Part shown: positions 25,998-34,525 of the stretch, piece after piece
Position numbering within the stretch: the stretch's first letter is position 1
Layout: every line of letters begins with the position of its first letter
Source of the DNA: Christensenella sp034926635
GTDB lineage: Bacteria > Bacillota > Clostridia > Christensenellales > Christensenellaceae
Reading direction: 5' to 3'
Length of the DNA: 64,000 bases
NCBI GenBank assembly: GCA_034926635.1
Contig: JAYFQX010000001.1
Span: forward strand, 124,001-188,000
Made by a program: the position numbers and the translations under genes
Notes under the pieces: generated by a model
Databases searched by the model: none
What the model saw: only the letters and a program-made list of their open reading frames with translations
What the model was told of the DNA's origin: nothing

Positions 25998-26023
25998 AAA
26001 AAGCCGGCATTGTTTATGCCGGC
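25998..26023 (-). terminator. Intrinsic terminator after fakA
   Basis: 8-bp GC-rich stem (GCCGGCAT with ATGCCGGC) about 37 bases past the fakA stop, followed on the minus strand by a short T-run (TTTTTC). Confidence 0.75.
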
Positions 26024-26059
26024 AAATATCATCGCTGCTTATTCTATAACGTCTGCATC

Positions 26060-27703
26060 TTATTCCACCGAGATCATATAAGGATAAACCGGCTGACCTC
26101 CGTATACAACTTCAACCTCACACTCCGGATATTTTTCCGTAGTGAGATCGCACAATTCCGATGCGGTATCCTCGTCTGCACCCTCACCATAATATATGGT
26201 GATGAGCCCTGATTCTTCATTCGCCATCGTTTGAATGAGCGCTGTATAAACCTCGCTTAATGTATTACCGGTAGAAACGATATCGTTTTCTGCAATTCCG
26301 AGTAGCTCGCCTTCTTTAATATTGATCCCTTTTAAAGTAGTATCGCGAACCGCATGTGTAATAGATCCGGTTTTAATCTCATTCGTTGCCTGCTGCATTT
26401 GCTTTTCATTGGTATCCAAATCCGCTTCCGCATCAAAAGCCACTGCCGCTGCAAGACCCTGTGGTATTGTACGGGACTTGATAACACGTACATTTTTTTT
26501 GCATAACTCCGCAGCTTGCTGCGCTGCCAAAATAATATTCTTGTTATTGGGAAGCACTAAAATATTTTGGGAAGGAGCCGCATCCATTGCCCTTAACAAA
26601 TCCTCTGTCGATGGATTCATAGATTGTCCACCCTCGACAAACATATCAACCTGCCAATCTTCAAAAACAGAACGAATCCCATCGCCCGCTACAACCGCTA
26701 CTACCGCGATCTCTTTTTCTTCGCGCTCCGGCAAATCCGGCACATCCGTAATATCAGAAAGCTCACGATGCTGTTCGCGCATGTTGTCGATCTTGATATG
26801 GCTGAGCTCACCCAAAATCTGCGCATATTGCAGTGCAAGTCCCGGTTCATTGGTATGCACATGTGTCTTTACTAAATTTAAATCGCCCACCACTAAAACG
26901 CAGTCGCCGATTTTAGATAAATTATTACGATAGGTATCAATATCTCTCTCTTTGGTGTCGGGAAATAAATTTTTTATAAAAAACTCTGTGCAGTATCCAA
27001 ATTCAATTTCTTTTTCTTCCGATCCAACCGTAGAAAAATCCACCACAGGTTCTTTTTCCATCCATAATCCGTCGCTGTCGATCTCTTCCCCATCCAAAAC
27101 AGATTGAAAGCCCATCATGATCACAAGAAAGCCCGCGCCCCCAGCATCAACGACGCCCGCTTCCTTCAGTACCGGAAGCATGTCCGGCGTTTTCCTAAGC
27201 GTTTTTTCTCCTTCTTTGATGGCATAGACCAACTGATCATAGAGATTATCCGTTTTCAGCGCACTTTCTTCTGCTGCTGTCGCAATGCTGCTTGCAACTG
27301 TAAGAATCGTGCCTTCCTTTGGCTTCATAACCGCTTTATATGCAAAATCGACACCATTCCTAAGTGCCTGCGCCATTATTTTGGTCGTAAATTCCCGGCT
27401 TCCTTCTTTTATAACAGCATCTGCAAATCCTGCAAAAATCTGGGAAAGAATAACACCAGAGTTTCCCCTGGCTCCCTTTAGGGCTCCAAGGCTTACTGCT
27501 TTGACTACTTTTACTAAATCATCCTCTGCCGATGCGGCTTCTTTTGCCGCTGTAATCATGGTAAGAGACATATTTGTACCGGTATCTCCATCCGGTACTG
27601 GAAACACATTCAGTGAATCCAAAGTTTCCTTATTTTTCTCCAAAATTGCGGCAGCTCCCAAAAGCATGTTTTTCAGGAGCTTGCCGTCAAGACTGATAAC
27701 CAA
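26060..27703 (-). CDS. fakA: DhaL-domain fatty acid kinase FakA (YloV family)
   Basis: 547 residues. The N-terminal DhaL nucleotide-binding domain has FPVPDGDTGTNMSLTM with the magnesium-binding aspartates and GARGNSGVILSQIFAGF. The middle domain has THVHTNEPGLALQYA, and the C-terminal DegV-like part has ILVLPNNKNIILAAQQA. FakA phosphorylates fatty acids held by a separate FakB protein, which is not in this window. The start is TTG (27701-27703) with AGGGGGAC upstream overlapping the yloU stop. It forms an operon with yloU as in most Firmicutes. Confidence 0.92.
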   Translation of the reverse strand: MVISLDGKLLKNMLLGAAAILEKNKETLDSLNVFPVPDGDTGTNMSLTMITAAKEAASAEDDLVKVVKAVSLGALKGARGNSGVILSQIFAGFADAVIKEGSREFTTKIMAQALRNGVDFAYKAVMKPKEGTILTVASSIATAAEESALKTDNLYDQLVYAIKEGEKTLRKTPDMLPVLKEAGVVDAGGAGFLVIMMGFQSVLDGEEIDSDGLWMEKEPVVDFSTVGSEEKEIEFGYCTEFFIKNLFPDTKERDIDTYRNNLSKIGDCVLVVGDLNLVKTHVHTNEPGLALQYAQILGELSHIKIDNMREQHRELSDITDVPDLPEREEKEIAVVAVVAGDGIRSVFEDWQVDMFVEGGQSMNPSTEDLLRAMDAAPSQNILVLPNNKNIILAAQQAAELCKKNVRVIKSRTIPQGLAAAVAFDAEADLDTNEKQMQQATNEIKTGSITHAVRDTTLKGINIKEGELLGIAENDIVSTGNTLSEVYTALIQTMANEESGLITIYYGEGADEDTASELCDLTTEKYPECEVEVVYGGQPVYPYMISVE

Positions 27704-27717
27704 TATCGTGGTCCCCC

Positions 27718-28071
27718 TTAGAATTGAATTCCTTGCACGATAATATCAACGCTGGCAACATTAAGACCAGTCTCTTTTTCCAGCGTATATTTTACCTTAT
27801 CAATAATATTTTCTGCAACCGCAGACAAAGAAACGCCATATTTTACTGTGATATACAGTTCGACAACAACGTTTTCCGAACCGTCTGTCTTAATCTTTAC
27901 ACCTTTTTGCAGGTTATCTGCTTTAAATAAATTGGTAAACGCATCCCCTACGCTTTTTTGAGACATTCCAACCAAGCCGTAACACTCCATTGCGCTGATG
28001 CCAGCAATCTTAGCGAGATAATCATCAACATAAGTAACCGTGCCTAAACTAGTTTTCAAAATCGCGCTCAT
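27718..28071 (-). CDS. yloU: Asp23/Gls24-family protein YloU
   Basis: 117 residues. The Asp23/Gls24 pattern is present: VTYVDDYLAKIAGISAMECYGLVGM, VVVELYITVKYGVSL, and a C-terminal GLNVASVDIIVQGI. These envelope-stress-associated proteins have no known enzyme activity. The gene has AGGAGG ten bases upstream and lies directly before fakA. Two candidate promoters precede it: a local TATAAT at 28095-28100 and a stronger one at 28277-28305 with a structured leader between. Confidence 0.93.
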   Translation of the reverse strand: MSAILKTSLGTVTYVDDYLAKIAGISAMECYGLVGMSQKSVGDAFTNLFKADNLQKGVKIKTDGSENVVVELYITVKYGVSLSAVAENIIDKVKYTLEKETGLNVASVDIIVQGIQF

Positions 28072-28094
28072 CAGAAAAAACCTCCTAGTGGTTT

Positions 28095-28100
28095 ATTATA
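28095..28100 (-). promoter_or_regulatory. Possible local -10 box for yloU
   Basis: Perfect TATAAT on the minus strand 24 bases before the yloU ATG, but with no recognisable -35 at 17 bases. It would give a leader of under 20 bases. Confidence 0.4.
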
Positions 28101-28139
28101 CTAATCACAAATAAAAAACTTTGTTTCTTATTTTCGACG

Positions 28140-28270
28140 CTCATGGCGGCGATAGCGGTTTTAGCCGCCAGTGATGTTCGCTACATGCAATTTCTCTGCG
28201 GCATAGCCTCAGCGGCAAACACAACTTACCGGATAAAAACGTTTTTTGTTTTCATCAAAAATTATTATTC
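28140..28270 (-). ncRNA. Candidate structured RNA or leader upstream of yloU
   Basis: The GC-rich block contrasts with its AT-rich surroundings. On the minus strand GTGTTTGC (28215-28222) pairs with GCGAACAT (28174-28181) in an 8-bp stem with two G-U pairs, enclosing a 5-bp TATGC/GCATG hairpin; a second hairpin pairs GGCGGC (28164-28169) with GCCGCC (28145-28150). The G-U pairs would be A-C mismatches in the plus-strand RNA, which points to the minus strand. A near-consensus promoter directly upstream supports transcription. No known riboswitch class is recognised. The weak plus-strand ORF across it (28143-28343) has no ribosome site. Confidence 0.5.
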
Positions 28271-28276
28271 TTATGT

Positions 28277-28305
28277 ATTATATAACATATTTCCAGCAAT
28301 ATCAA
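28277..28305 (-). promoter_or_regulatory. Near-consensus promoter for the structured RNA / yloU
   Basis: TTGATA (28300-28305), exactly 17 bases, TATAAT (28277-28282) on the minus strand. The start point would be near 28270, giving a leader of about 200 bases before yloU if transcription continues. Confidence 0.75.
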
Positions 28306-28382
28306 ACCTGTATCAATATTTTCTTCCATACAAATCAACATGATTATTTTAACTTTTGAACCAAAATTCTTCCATAAAACAC

Positions 28383-28411
28383 TTGCAAAAAGTCTATGAT
28401 AATGGTAAAAT
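28383..28411 (+). promoter_or_regulatory. Promoter of rpmB
   Basis: TTGCAA (28383-28388), 17-base spacer ending in TGG, TAAAAT (28406-28411): a -35 plus extended -10 promoter about 45 bases upstream of rpmB. Confidence 0.8.
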
Positions 28412-28455
28412 AAACGCTGTTTGATATGTATGTACCAAGAGGGAGGTGTTTTCAA

Positions 28456-28650
28456 GTGGCAAAATATTGTGAAGTATGCTCTAAAGGCGTTGTATCCGGG
28501 AACAAAGTCAGCCATTCGCACAGAACTTCCAAAAGAATTTGGGCTCCCAATGTGCAGCGCGTCAGAGTGATCGACGAAAATGGCACTCCAACAAGAAAGT
28601 ATGTTTGCACGCGTTGCCTGCGTTCTGGAAAAGTTGAGCGCTACGTATAA
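28456..28650 (+). CDS. rpmB: Ribosomal protein bL28
   Basis: 64 residues from GTG at 28456-28458, nine bases after GGGAGG. The sequence AKYCEVCSKGVVSGNKVSHS is typical, and both zinc-binding pairs are present (CEVC near the N-terminus, CTRC near the C-terminus), so this is the zinc-bearing form. A longer frame from 28426 has no ribosome site. It is monocistronic on the plus strand and convergent with thiN. Confidence 0.97.
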   Translation: MAKYCEVCSKGVVSGNKVSHSHRTSKRIWAPNVQRVRVIDENGTPTRKYVCTRCLRSGKVERYV

Positions 28651-28672
28651 CGTTTTGTTACGTAAGATGATG

Positions 28673-28701
28673 TAAGGCAGACAAGGATGTCTGCCTTTTT
28701 T
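28673..28701. terminator. Intrinsic terminator after rpmB
   Basis: 9-bp stem (AAGGCAGAC with GTCTGCCTT) followed by six T on the plus strand. It lies between convergent rpmB and thiN and may serve both. Confidence 0.92.
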
Positions 28702-28715
28702 CATATCATTTTTTA

Positions 28716-29348
28716 TTATTTATTTTTTATAATATAAATATAATCGTCGCTGTAACCGATTGCCTTGCCTGCGGTCATAACATTGCTAATGCCGCGAGGT
28801 TGATAATTTGTCAGCAACAATTTTTCCAGCGGATAATATACACCGGAAAACACATCCACGCATGCGCGATCCCCTGCCGGAATGATGGAAACCGTCTGTC
28901 CTTCTGCACCGCTGATCACAAAGTCATCTTTCGCAATCCTAATTTCCTGCCAGGCATCTTCTATCAACATTTCCACGCCTTTTTGATAAGCGCGTTTTAA
29001 TAGCATTAAGTTGGAAAGCAAATGGTCAATCCGCCCCCCGGTTGCGCCAAGCATAACGACCTTTTTTGCACCGCGGCCTATGGCTGTATCCAGTGCGAGC
29101 ATGCCGTCTGTTTCATTTTTTTCCACCTGTGCACGGATAATCTCAACCCCCGCGCTTACTTTGTATTTCTCCAGCAGCGTTTTATCCAACGAATCCATAT
29201 CCCCAAGGATAATATCCGGTAATATTCCGTAACGGTCAAAAGCCAGAAGACCGCCATCGACCGCTATTTTGAGCGTTTCACCATCTGCATAGGTTAGCAG
29301 ATGCTCGCAAGTTGGCATATCTCCGGCCGCAACCAATAAAGCATTCAT
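28716..29348 (-). CDS. thiN: Thiamine pyrophosphokinase
   Basis: 210 residues. AVDGGLLAFDRYGILPDIILGDMDSLD near the N-terminus and EKNETDGMLALDTAIGRGAKKVVMLGATGGRIDHLLSNL in two parts are the conserved catalytic and nucleotide-binding regions; the C-terminal beta domain follows. Converts thiamine plus ATP to thiamine diphosphate. Six bases after rpe, last gene of the priA-to-thiN operon. Confidence 0.95.
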   Translation of the reverse strand: MNALLVAAGDMPTCEHLLTYADGETLKIAVDGGLLAFDRYGILPDIILGDMDSLDKTLLEKYKVSAGVEIIRAQVEKNETDGMLALDTAIGRGAKKVVMLGATGGRIDHLLSNLMLLKRAYQKGVEMLIEDAWQEIRIAKDDFVISGAEGQTVSIIPAGDRACVDVFSGVYYPLEKLLLTNYQPRGISNVMTAGKAIGYSDDYIYIIKNK

Positions 29349-29354
29349 TTTCCG

Positions 29355-29999
29355 TTAACCCCGGAGCGCCTTTATCATCGTTTTCGGATCCTCAGCACCA
29401 AAAACAGCACTGCCTGCTACAAGCACATCAGCACCTGCCTCGATCAACGTGCGGTTATTCTTCAAGCTTACGCCGCCGTCAATTTCTAGCTCTATCTTAC
29501 GTCCTGACGCCTCAATCATGCTGCGGACTTCTTTAACCTTATCTAACACTGCAGGAATAAAACTCTGTCCGCCGTACCCGGGATTTACACTCATCAATAA
29601 AATCAGATCCACATCATTCATTACATACTTCAAGACATCAGTGGGCGTTGCAGGATTCAAAACTACGGCTGGTTTTGCGCCCGCTTCTTTAATTTGCACG
29701 AGAGCTCTTTGCAAATGGTTCGTCGCTTCGGCATGGATCGAAATCAAATCTGCTCCGGCTTGTGCGAAACGTTCAATATAGCGCTCCGGCTCAACGATCA
29801 TCAAGTGAACGTCAAGCGGCATTTTTGCAACTTTTTTCACAGCGGAGATCATCTGAAAACCAAATGTGATGTTTGGCACAAACATACCGTCCATAACGTC
29901 GCAATGTACATAATCTGCGCCGGCTTCATTGAGCATTTCGATTGCCTGCTGCATATTCCCAAAATCAGCAGATAGAATAGAGGGTGCAATTTTGATCAT
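29355..29999 (-). CDS. rpe: Ribulose-phosphate 3-epimerase
   Basis: 214-residue TIM barrel. APSILSADFGNM opens the protein; HCDVMDGMFVPNITFG and MSVNPGYGGQSFIP carry the metal-binding and catalytic residues; EIDGGVSLKN and VAGSAVFG form the phosphate site. Interconverts ribulose-5-phosphate and xylulose-5-phosphate. Its start overlaps the rsgA stop by four bases, the common rsgA-rpe-thiN order. Confidence 0.97.
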   Translation of the reverse strand: MIKIAPSILSADFGNMQQAIEMLNEAGADYVHCDVMDGMFVPNITFGFQMISAVKKVAKMPLDVHLMIVEPERYIERFAQAGADLISIHAEATNHLQRALVQIKEAGAKPAVVLNPATPTDVLKYVMNDVDLILLMSVNPGYGGQSFIPAVLDKVKEVRSMIEASGRKIELEIDGGVSLKNNRTLIEAGADVLVAGSAVFGAEDPKTMIKALRG

Positions 30000-30859
30000 T
30001 GTCTTTTTTCTCCTAACAAATATAATAATTTTAAATAACGTTCATAACGTTCTGCGCTAATCTTCCCTTGTAAAAGTGCTTCTTTTACGGCGCAGCCCGG
30101 TTCTTTATCGTGTATACAGGAAGAAAACCTGCACTGTGCGGCATATTGCTGCAATTCCGGATAAAAATGCGCTAATTCCGTCTTGCTTATTCCATCTATA
30201 TCATACATGGAAAACCCTGGCGTATCAACCAGATAAGCGTCTTCTTCTTTTAAATACAACAATTCTGCTTGTCGGGTAGTATGTTTTCCGCGGTCGGTCT
30301 TACGGCTGAGATCGCCTGTTTCCAAACCAAACGCGCCACATATGGCGTTTATGATCGAGGATTTCCCTACTGCAGATTGCCCGGCAAGGCAAACACATTT
30401 TCCGTGCAATGAATGCTTGAGTCCATCAATTCCCTGTCCCGTGACCGCCGAGACCTGCAGCACATCATAAAAAGAATATTGTTTTTCAATCTGCGCCGCG
30501 CATTTCTCGTCCATCTCTGATTTATTAATAACGATAACCGGGTTAATTCCCGCGCGCTCCGCCTGGATTAGAAGTTTATCACATAACAAAAAATCAACCT
30601 CCGGCTTTCCGGCGGACAAAACCAGCAACATTTGATCCACATTCGCAACCGGCGGACGAACCAGTCGGTTTGCTCTCGGCAATATTTTTTCTATCGCGGC
30701 ATATCCCTGTCCGGACGGCTCAAAATCCACGAAATCGCCAACGCACGGCGTCAACCCATCTTTACGAAACCTCCCGCGTGCCTTGCATTCAAACACGGTT
30801 CCGTTGCTGTCGCTGACATAATAAAAACCGCCAATGCCTTTTATTATCCTGCCTCGAAT
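29996..30859 (-). CDS. rsgA: Ribosome small-subunit GTPase RsgA
   Basis: Circularly permuted GTPase that checks late 30S assembly. G4 NKSE comes before G1 GQSAVGKSS and G3 DTPGFS; a C-terminal zinc knuckle has Cys-x5-Cys-x-His-x5-Cys spacing. The protein is 287 residues if it starts at ATT 30857-30859: the residues from there (RGRIIKGIGGFYYV) complete the N-terminal OB fold, AGGGGGAG lies seven bases upstream, and an in-frame TGA four codons further up blocks any earlier start. The first ATG/GTG/TTG option is GTG at 30794-30796, which would delete the first OB strands. Four-base overlap with rpe. Confidence 0.93.
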   Translation of the reverse strand: MRGRIIKGIGGFYYVSDSNGTVFECKARGRFRKDGLTPCVGDFVDFEPSGQGYAAIEKILPRANRLVRPPVANVDQMLLVLSAGKPEVDFLLCDKLLIQAERAGINPVIVINKSEMDEKCAAQIEKQYSFYDVLQVSAVTGQGIDGLKHSLHGKCVCLAGQSAVGKSSIINAICGAFGLETGDLSRKTDRGKHTTRQAELLYLKEEDAYLVDTPGFSMYDIDGISKTELAHFYPELQQYAAQCRFSSCIHDKEPGCAVKEALLQGKISAERYERYLKLLYLLGEKRQ

Positions 30860-30860
30860 T

Positions 30861-32756
30861 TTATTCTCCCCCTTTCAGGAAAGTTAAATCAAATGCACTC
30901 GACTGCATCGTGTCATTATAGAACACAATCATTTTTTTGCTGAGTGAAGGATCTTCCGCATTAAAAGTTGTGACAATATCCAGTGGAATCGTCTGCTTCC
31001 CTTCCTGCATAACCGTATCATATACGATATAATAAACCGTAATATCATTGATCGCTGCCTGAATCGCCAGCTTCACCGAAGTTTCATTGCTCGGAACATT
31101 CAGTGTAATCTCTCCCTGATAGGAATACGGCGTATTATTGTATTTTGAAATCCGCAAAGAGACCGGCTTCGCCGAAATTTGCTCTGTACCGGCTTTAGGC
31201 TCTTGCGCAACCACAGTTCCGCTTTCGAGCGCACTTTCTTCTTTATAAATATAAATCTTGTCAAGCCCCGCCTGCTTTAAGGCGCTGACCGCGTTTTCTA
31301 CAGACTGTCCTTGTACGTCCGGGATCGGTATGTTGATACTATCCGGCGCTTTTTTCACCGTCAGTATCACAAGACCACCGCTCTCTGCGACTGATTCCCC
31401 CTCGTTCGGCGATTGGGCTATCACATAATCAATCGGCATATCTCCGGTTGTTTGTGTGACGATTTTTGTTACGCTGATGCCTTTTTCCGCCAATACTTTC
31501 TTTGCCTGCTCAACATCCATGTTAATTACGCTGGGCATCACATCCGATCCCGTTCCGTTACTAACGATAAATGTAATGGGATCGCCACTTTTTACGCCGC
31601 TGCCTTCTGCAGGCTCTTGGTTGATCACAATTCCTTTTTCCGCCTGGTCAGTATACTCATAAGATATGGTGGGTACCAAATCCATATTTTTTGCTAATTC
31701 CACAGCATTTTTTTCCGTCATGCCCACAAAATTCTCTACCGGCTTTGGTTTGCTGCTGTTTATGTCGATTATCGCACTGGCAACCAGGATGATGGCCACC
31801 ACGACAATCGCCGCTACGCCAAACGTAAAAAGAAGTTTTTTCAGGCTGCGCTTGGATCGTTTAGCGTGAAGTTCCTCAATGTGCTGCTGAACACGCCTGC
31901 TTTCCGTATATTTTACATATTCCCCATTCGGTTCACTTAAGCATCGCTGTAAATCTTCATACATATTAAAAGCAGATTTATACCGAAAATGTTTATCTTT
32001 CTGCGTTGCCTTTTGAATGATTTTATTCAGGCTTTCCGGAAGCCCCGAAATCTCATCTGCAATATTCGGCATTGGCTCGTTGATATGTTTTAAGGCAATT
32101 GCAACAGAAGTGTCCGCATCAAACGGTACTTTCCCGCATAACATTTCATAAATCAGTATCCCAAGCGAATAAATGTCAGAACGCTTATCTACCCGTTCCC
32201 CCCGCGCCTGCTCGGGCGAAAAATAGTGCACAGAACCCATTACGCTGTTATCATCCGCGGTAATCGTATTCTGCTCAATGTTCCGCGCGATTCCAAAATC
32301 AGCAATAAAAGGTTCGCCATCCATATCAATCATAATATTATGCGGCTTAATATCGCGGTGCACAAATCCTTTGACGTGTGCGTATTCCAGCGCAAGACAC
32401 AGCTTCTTTGCAACATTCACAACATATTTCAGCGGCAGGGGTCCATTTACGTTAATCAGATGCTTTAACGTTTTTCCCTCGATCAAATCCATTACTATAT
32501 AATAAGTCCCATGGTCAAAACCCGCATCGTACGCACGGATAATATTCGCATGACGTAACTTTAAAGAAGCCTGCACTTCTTTTTTGAAACGCTGGATAAA
32601 TTCTTCATTTTGCGTTAATTCCGGTTTAAGAATTTTGACTGCGACAACCTGGTTGGCATATTCATCCATCGCTTTATAAATATATGCCGATCCCCCGGAG
32701 TCAATTTGCTCGATCAGGCGGTATCTGCCTGCCAGCAACATATTCGGTTCTATCAT
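30861..32756 (-). CDS. pknB: PASTA-domain Ser/Thr protein kinase
   Basis: 631 residues. Kinase domain 1-275 with Lys41, catalytic HRDIKPHN (Asp135) and DFGIARN (153-159); a basic juxtamembrane stretch and one membrane helix at about 307-328; three PASTA repeats (about 335-535), and a C-terminal domain of about 90 residues that is not PASTA. It senses peptidoglycan fragments outside the cell and phosphorylates division and metabolic proteins. It overlaps the phosphatase gene by four bases; its stop lies inside the rsgA ribosome site. Confidence 0.96.
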   Translation of the reverse strand: MIEPNMLLAGRYRLIEQIDSGGSAYIYKAMDEYANQVVAVKILKPELTQNEEFIQRFKKEVQASLKLRHANIIRAYDAGFDHGTYYIVMDLIEGKTLKHLINVNGPLPLKYVVNVAKKLCLALEYAHVKGFVHRDIKPHNIMIDMDGEPFIADFGIARNIEQNTITADDNSVMGSVHYFSPEQARGERVDKRSDIYSLGILIYEMLCGKVPFDADTSVAIALKHINEPMPNIADEISGLPESLNKIIQKATQKDKHFRYKSAFNMYEDLQRCLSEPNGEYVKYTESRRVQQHIEELHAKRSKRSLKKLLFTFGVAAIVVVAIILVASAIIDINSSKPKPVENFVGMTEKNAVELAKNMDLVPTISYEYTDQAEKGIVINQEPAEGSGVKSGDPITFIVSNGTGSDVMPSVINMDVEQAKKVLAEKGISVTKIVTQTTGDMPIDYVIAQSPNEGESVAESGGLVILTVKKAPDSINIPIPDVQGQSVENAVSALKQAGLDKIYIYKEESALESGTVVAQEPKAGTEQISAKPVSLRISKYNNTPYSYQGEITLNVPSNETSVKLAIQAAINDITVYYIVYDTVMQEGKQTIPLDIVTTFNAEDPSLSKKMIVFYNDTMQSSAFDLTFLKGGE

Positions 32757-33490
32757 ATCCGCGCTTCTCCTTCATCCGCATGCTGCGCAAGAATAACGGA
32801 AATATTGTCTTTTCCGCCCCCATTGAGCGCGATATCAACTAATTTATCGGCTTTTTCCTGCAGCGTAATTTCGCTTGACAACACATTGCGCAGGATCTCT
32901 TCGTCTGTATAATTGGTAAGCCCATCCGAGCACAACAGCAGCATGTCCCCCTGTTTCCACTCCAAATGAAAAAAGTCTACCTTTAAATTTTTCATACCAA
33001 TTGCGCGCGTTATAATGTTTTTAAACGGATAGTCTGCGGCTGCATGTCCTTTTATAACACCGCTGTCAATCAAATATTGCACGTATGTATGATCATCTGT
33101 AATTTTTTCAATTGTATTTCCGTTATAATAATAAGCCCGGGAATCGCCGACTTGTGCCACAACAATCGCTTTTCCATCAAATCCGGCAAACGTGAGTGTC
33201 GTACCCATGCCCTGGAGCGCCTCGTTTTGCTGCATCTCCTTTTGTAGGTTTGCATTTGCGTATTCTATTGCTTTTAAAACAACGCCTTTTGTAATCCGCT
33301 GCGTATGATGCTCTTCAAAATAACGGCATACGGATTCACAGGTGATTTTACTCGCCACTTCACCCGCTGCATGCCCGCCCATTCCGTCCGCAACCATCAT
33401 ATAATATGGTTTTTGATCAGTGCGTACGCAAATAGTATCTTCGTTGATTGACCTTACTTTTCCCACATGGCTGATCGCCGCCGTTTTCAT
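32753..33490 (-). CDS. stp: PP2C-type protein phosphatase Stp/PrpC
   Basis: 245 residues with all PP2C metal motifs: VADGMGGHAAGEVAS, VAQVGDSRAYYY, LLLCSDGLTN and GGKDNISVIL. Dephosphorylates targets of the adjacent PASTA kinase. The stop overlaps the kinase start by four bases, and rlmN ends three bases upstream. Confidence 0.96.
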   Translation of the reverse strand: MKTAAISHVGKVRSINEDTICVRTDQKPYYMMVADGMGGHAAGEVASKITCESVCRYFEEHHTQRITKGVVLKAIEYANANLQKEMQQNEALQGMGTTLTFAGFDGKAIVVAQVGDSRAYYYNGNTIEKITDDHTYVQYLIDSGVIKGHAAADYPFKNIITRAIGMKNLKVDFFHLEWKQGDMLLLCSDGLTNYTDEEILRNVLSSEITLQEKADKLVDIALNGGGKDNISVILAQHADEGEARI

Positions 33491-33493
33491 GTA

Positions 33494-34525
33494 TTATTCC
33501 TCGCTCTTTTCAAACCTCTGACGAAGCTGACCGCACGCGCCGTCTATATCTCCACCCATGGATCTACGAACGGTCGCAGAAAGCCCGTATTGTTCCAGCA
33601 TTTTACAAAATGCATAAACTCTGTCTTTATTTGGTGCAGAAAATATACCGTCGTCATTTGGATTCAGCGCAATCAGGTTTACATGGCAATTCAGACCACG
33701 TAACGCTTCTTTTAATTGCGCTGCATCTTCTTCCGTATCATTTTGATTTTCTATCACTGCATATTCTATTATAATACGTCTTCCCGTTTTGTGAAAGTAA
33801 TTCCTTGCCGCATCCAACACTTCCGAAATGGTATATTTTTGTGCTATCGGCATGGTTTCACGGCGTTTTTCATCTGTTGACGCATGCAAAGAGATAGAAA
33901 GCGTGACCGGCATGCCTTCCTGTGCAAACCGCATTATTTTTTCCGGTAATCCGCAAGTGGAAAGTGATATATTACGATAACCGATCTGCAAACTGTGGGC
34001 ATCGTTTATCAGTCGCAAAAATTTAACCACATTATCATAATTATCAAGCGGCTCGCCCATTCCCATTAACACAATATTGGTTATATTTCTTCCCGATCCC
34101 TGGTCTGCGTTAACCGCAATCACCTGTCCTAAAATTTCACCTGCCGTTAAATTTCTGGATAAACCAAATTTCCCGGAAGCGCAAAACCGACATCCCATCC
34201 GGCAGCCAACCTGCGTAGAAACGCAAATGGTGTTCCCGTAATTTTTTTGCATAAAAACACTTTCCACCGTACTGCCGTCGTGATAACGAAATAAATATTT
34301 CTTAGTTCCGTCACGCGAAATACGGACGTCCGCAATCTTGGGAAATCCTTCTATATAATTCGTCTGCAATTTTTCACGCAATGGCGCACCTAAATTGGCC
34401 ATACTGCCAATATACACGCCCTTCGTCAACCATTCCATGATTTGCGTTGCACGGAATGGCTTTTCCCCGATCCTTGCCATCTCTTGTTTGAGCTCGTCTA
34501 AATCATAATCCAAAAGATTCTTCAT
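33494..34525 (-). CDS. rlmN: 23S rRNA/tRNA adenine C2-methyltransferase
   Basis: 343-residue radical SAM enzyme. The cluster motif CxxxCxxC is Cys108, Cys112, Cys115 in GCRMGCRFCASG; the catalytic C-terminal cysteine is Cys331 in GGDIDGACGQL. GMGEPLDNYDNV and LSISLHAS are family signatures. Methylates A2503 of 23S rRNA and A37 of some tRNAs. Overlaps rsmB by four bases. Confidence 0.96.
   Translation of the reverse strand: MKNLLDYDLDELKQEMARIGEKPFRATQIMEWLTKGVYIGSMANLGAPLREKLQTNYIEGFPKIADVRISRDGTKKYLFRYHDGSTVESVFMQKNYGNTICVSTQVGCRMGCRFCASGKFGLSRNLTAGEILGQVIAVNADQGSGRNITNIVLMGMGEPLDNYDNVVKFLRLINDAHSLQIGYRNISLSTCGLPEKIMRFAQEGMPVTLSISLHASTDEKRRETMPIAQKYTISEVLDAARNYFHKTGRRIIIEYAVIENQNDTEEDAAQLKEALRGLNCHVNLIALNPNDDGIFSAPNKDRVYAFCKMLEQYGLSATVRRSMGGDIDGACGQLRQRFEKSEE

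Noticed and set aside
28143..28343. Plus-strand ORF of 66 codons in the yloU-rpmB gap
   Set aside because: No ribosome site, and it overlaps a hairpin block and a near-consensus promoter reading the other way.
28255..28704. Minus-strand ORF over rpmB
   Set aside because: Antisense to the clear bL28 gene and to its promoter and terminator.
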